Below, piece after piece: positions 61,883 to 64,000 of a stretch of 64,000 bases of DNA. Each line of letters begins with the position of its first letter. The stretch's first letter is position 1. The notes under the pieces were generated by a model that saw only the letters and a list, made by a program, of their open reading frames with translations, did no database searches and had not been told where the DNA came from. Made by a program: the position numbers and the translations under genes. The DNA is from Limanda limanda (Eukaryota; Chordata; Actinopteri; Pleuronectiformes; Pleuronectidae): assembly GCF_963576545.1 (NCBI RefSeq), contig NW_026870430.1:124001-188000 (forward strand), written 5' to 3'.

Positions 61883-63349
61883 CTTGCAAGTAGGCTCTAC
61901 CCCCACTAAATGGGGTTGCGCGCATCGATCAGTACCATCCTTGAGCTTCTCCGACTTTCGGAAGGGTTAGGGTTAGGGTTAGGGATGAAAGCACATAGGA
62001 GAAAGAGATATTCTTGAATAACTTTTTTTGTGAAGGTCGGAGAGACTTGCAAGTAGGCTCTACCCCCACTAAATGGGGTAGCGCGCATCGATCGGTACCA
62101 TCCTTGAGCTTCTCCGACTTTCGGAAGGGTTAGGGTTAGGGTTAGGGATGAAAGCACATAGGAGAAAGAGATATTCTTGAATAACTTTTTTTGTGAAGGT
62201 CGGAGAGACTTGCAAGTAGGCTCTACCCCCACTAAATGGGGTAGCGCGCATCGATCGGTACCATCCTTGAGCTTCTCCGACTTTCGGAAGGGTTAGGGTT
62301 AGGGTTAGGGATGAAAGCACATAGGAGAAAGGGATATTCTTGAATAACTTTTTTTGTGAAGGTCGGAGAGACTTGCAAGTAGGCTCTACCCCCACTAAAT
62401 GGGGTAGCGCGCATCGATCGGTACCATCCTTGAGCTTCTCCGACTTTCGGAAGGGTTAGGGTTAGGGTTAGGGATGAAAGCACATAGGAGAAAGAGATAT
62501 TCTTGAATAACTTTTTTTGTGAAGGTCGGAGAGACTTGCAAGTAGGCTCTACCCCCACTAAATGGGGTAGCGCGCATCGATCGGTACCATCCTTGAGCTT
62601 CTCCGACTTTCGGAAGGGTTAGGGTTAGGGTTAGGGATGAAAGCACATAGGAGAAAGAGATATTCTTGAATAACTTTTTTTGTGAAGGTCGGAGAGACTT
62701 GCAAGTAGGCTCTACCCCCACTAAATGGGGTAGCGCGCATCGATCGGTACCATCCTTGAGCTTCTCCGACTTTCGGAAGGGTTAGGGTTAGGGTTAGGGA
62801 TGAAAGCACATAGGAGAAAGAGATATTCTTGAATAACTTTTTTTGTGAAGGTCGGAGAGACTTGCAAGTAGGCTCTACCCCCACTAAATGGGGTAGTGCA
62901 CATCGATCGGTACCATCCTTGAGCTTCTCCGACTTTCGGAAGGGTTAGGGTTAGGGTTAGGGATGAAAGCACATAGGAGAAAGAGATATTCTTGAATAAC
63001 TTTTTTTGTGAAGGTCGGAGAGACTTGCAAGTAGGCTCTACCCCCACTAAATGGGGTAGCGCGCATCGATCGGTACCATCCTTGAGCTTCTCCGACTTTC
63101 GGAAGGGTTAGGGTTAGGGTTAGGGATGAAAGCACATAGGAGAAAGAGATATTCTTGAATAACTTTTTTTGTGAAGGTCGGAGAGACTTGCAAGTAGGCT
63201 CTACCCCCACTAAATGGGGTAGCGCGCATCGATCGGTACCATCCTTGAGCTTCTCCGACTTTCGGAAGGGTTAGGGTTAGGGTTAGGGATGAAAGCACAT
63301 AGGAGAAAGAGATATTCTTGAATAACTTTTTTTGTGAAGGTCGGAGAGA
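61883..63349 (+). repeat. Nine-unit A-only run
   Basis: Nine consecutive full A units between two B units, with few private substitutions (62332, 62897, 62900). Confidence 0.88.
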
Positions 63350-64000
63350 CTTGGAAAGTGGTTGCATCTGGACTAATTTGGGTCCTGCGGATCGATTGGT
63401 ACCATCCCCGAGCTTGTACGACCTTCGGAAGAGGTCGACCGACGAAATTCCCCCAAATCTGAGGAGATATTCTTGAATAACCTTTTTTGTGAAGGTCGGA
63501 GAGACTTGCAAGTAGGCTCTACCCCCACTAAATGGGGTTGCGCACATCGATCGGTACCATCCTTGAGCTTCTCCGACTTTCGGAAGGGTTAGGGTTAGGG
63601 TTAGGGATGAAAGCACATAGGAGAAAGAGATATTCTTGAATAACTTTTTTTGTGAAGGTCGGAGAGACTTGCAAGTAGGCTCTACCCCCACTAAATGGGG
63701 TAGCGCGCATCGATCGGTACCATCCTTGAGCTTCTCCGACTTTCGGAAGGGTTAGGGTTAGGGTTAGGGATGAAAGCACATAGGAGAAAGAGATATTCTT
63801 GAATAACTTTTTTTGTGAAGGTCGGAGAGACTTGGAAAGTGGTTGCATCTGGACTAATTTGGGTCCTGCGGATCGATTGGTACCATCCCCGAGCTTGTAC
63901 AACCTTCGGAAGAGGTCGACCGACGAAATTCCCCCAAATCTGAGGAGATATTCTTGAATAACTTTTTTTGTGAAGGTCGGAGAGACTTGCAAGTAGGCTC

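Larger units (their letters stand above)
1..64000 (+). repeat. A/B satellite array with embedded TTAGGG tracts, filling the window
   Basis: Every stretch of the window is a copy of one of two related monomers, A (163 bp) or B (155 bp), joined head to tail in the same orientation. Anchor spacings take only a few values: 163 (A), 157 (short a), 318 (A+B), 319 (A+b), 481 (A+A+B), 475 (one a in that trimer) and larger sums. This gives about 305 A-type and 93 B-type units, and the sums match the coordinates exactly. No inversion, insertion or non-repeat interval is visible. Both ends are cut inside the array, so its true length is unknown. Satellite arrays of nucleosome-length units are typical of heterochromatin. 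The chromosomal position (subtelomere, interstitial block or pericentromere) cannot be decided from this window. Confidence 0.97.
58378..64000 (+). repeat. Right-hand block, A-rich, with partial third copy at its start
   Basis: The first ~825 bases follow the 10.93-kb superunit, then the order departs. From 58810: A10-B, A3-B, A3-B, A9-B, A2-B, cut by the window end inside an A. Private variants include a T-tract extension near 59930, GGGATATTC near 62332 and GTAGTGCACATC at 62897-62900. Confidence 0.85.

Noticed and set aside
1..64000. CRISPR array
   Set aside because: There are no unique spacers: the whole 155-163 bp period is repeated, units are too long, and the telomeric tract indicates nuclear DNA.

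Overview
The whole 64 kb window is one uninterrupted eukaryotic tandem-repeat (satellite) array. I see no gene, RNA gene, transposon or unique sequence in it. Two related monomers alternate head to tail in one orientation. Type A is 163 bp and carries a built-in vertebrate-type telomeric tract, (GGGTTA)3GGG on the + strand. Type B is 155 bp and has no telomeric tract. From the spacing of a fixed anchor (CTAAAT in each A unit) I parse about 305 A-type units and 93 B units. Of the A units, 24 are a 157-bp form ('a') that has lost one TTAGGG. Of the B units, 8 are a 156-bp form ('b') with one extra A. Notation below: A, a, B, b.

Organism: the TTAGGG tract, nucleosome-scale monomers and tens of kilobases of satellite point to a nuclear chromosome of a eukaryote with TTAGGG-type telomeres. 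This is probably subtelomeric, interstitial or other heterochromatin. TTAGGG telomeres occur in animals, many fungi, several protist and algal groups and some plants, so the sequence alone does not fix the taxon. Substitutions between copies fall mostly at CpG (to TpG or CpA), which suggests a genome that methylates CpG.

Layout: (1) 1-18.0 kb is built from A-A-B trimers (481 bp) and 15-unit superunits of about 2.4 kb (310-2713 and 2714-5129; about 8707-11119 and 11120-13520), plus a 1134-bp duplication (13965-15098 and following). All eight b units lie here. (2) 18.0-30.2 kb is rich in short a units and holds a 2244-bp superunit (24247-26490, 26491-28734). (3) 30.2-36.5 kb holds a superunit of about 5.1 kb whose second copy runs on past 36.5 kb. 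(4) 36.5-58.4 kb is two copies of a 10,930-bp superunit of 68 monomers (51 A-type and 17 B), indistinguishable at every diagnostic variant I compared. Each copy contains a nested 1763-bp duplication. (5) 58.4-64.0 kb starts as a short third copy (to about 59.2 kb), then becomes long A-only runs with few B units.

Nothing here works as a gene set. The many open frames (up to 426 codons on the - strand) follow from unit lengths modulo 3. The points of interest are the telomeric tract inside each A unit, which in A has exactly the four G-runs needed for a quadruplex and in a only three, the rule that B is never next to B, and the nested duplications.
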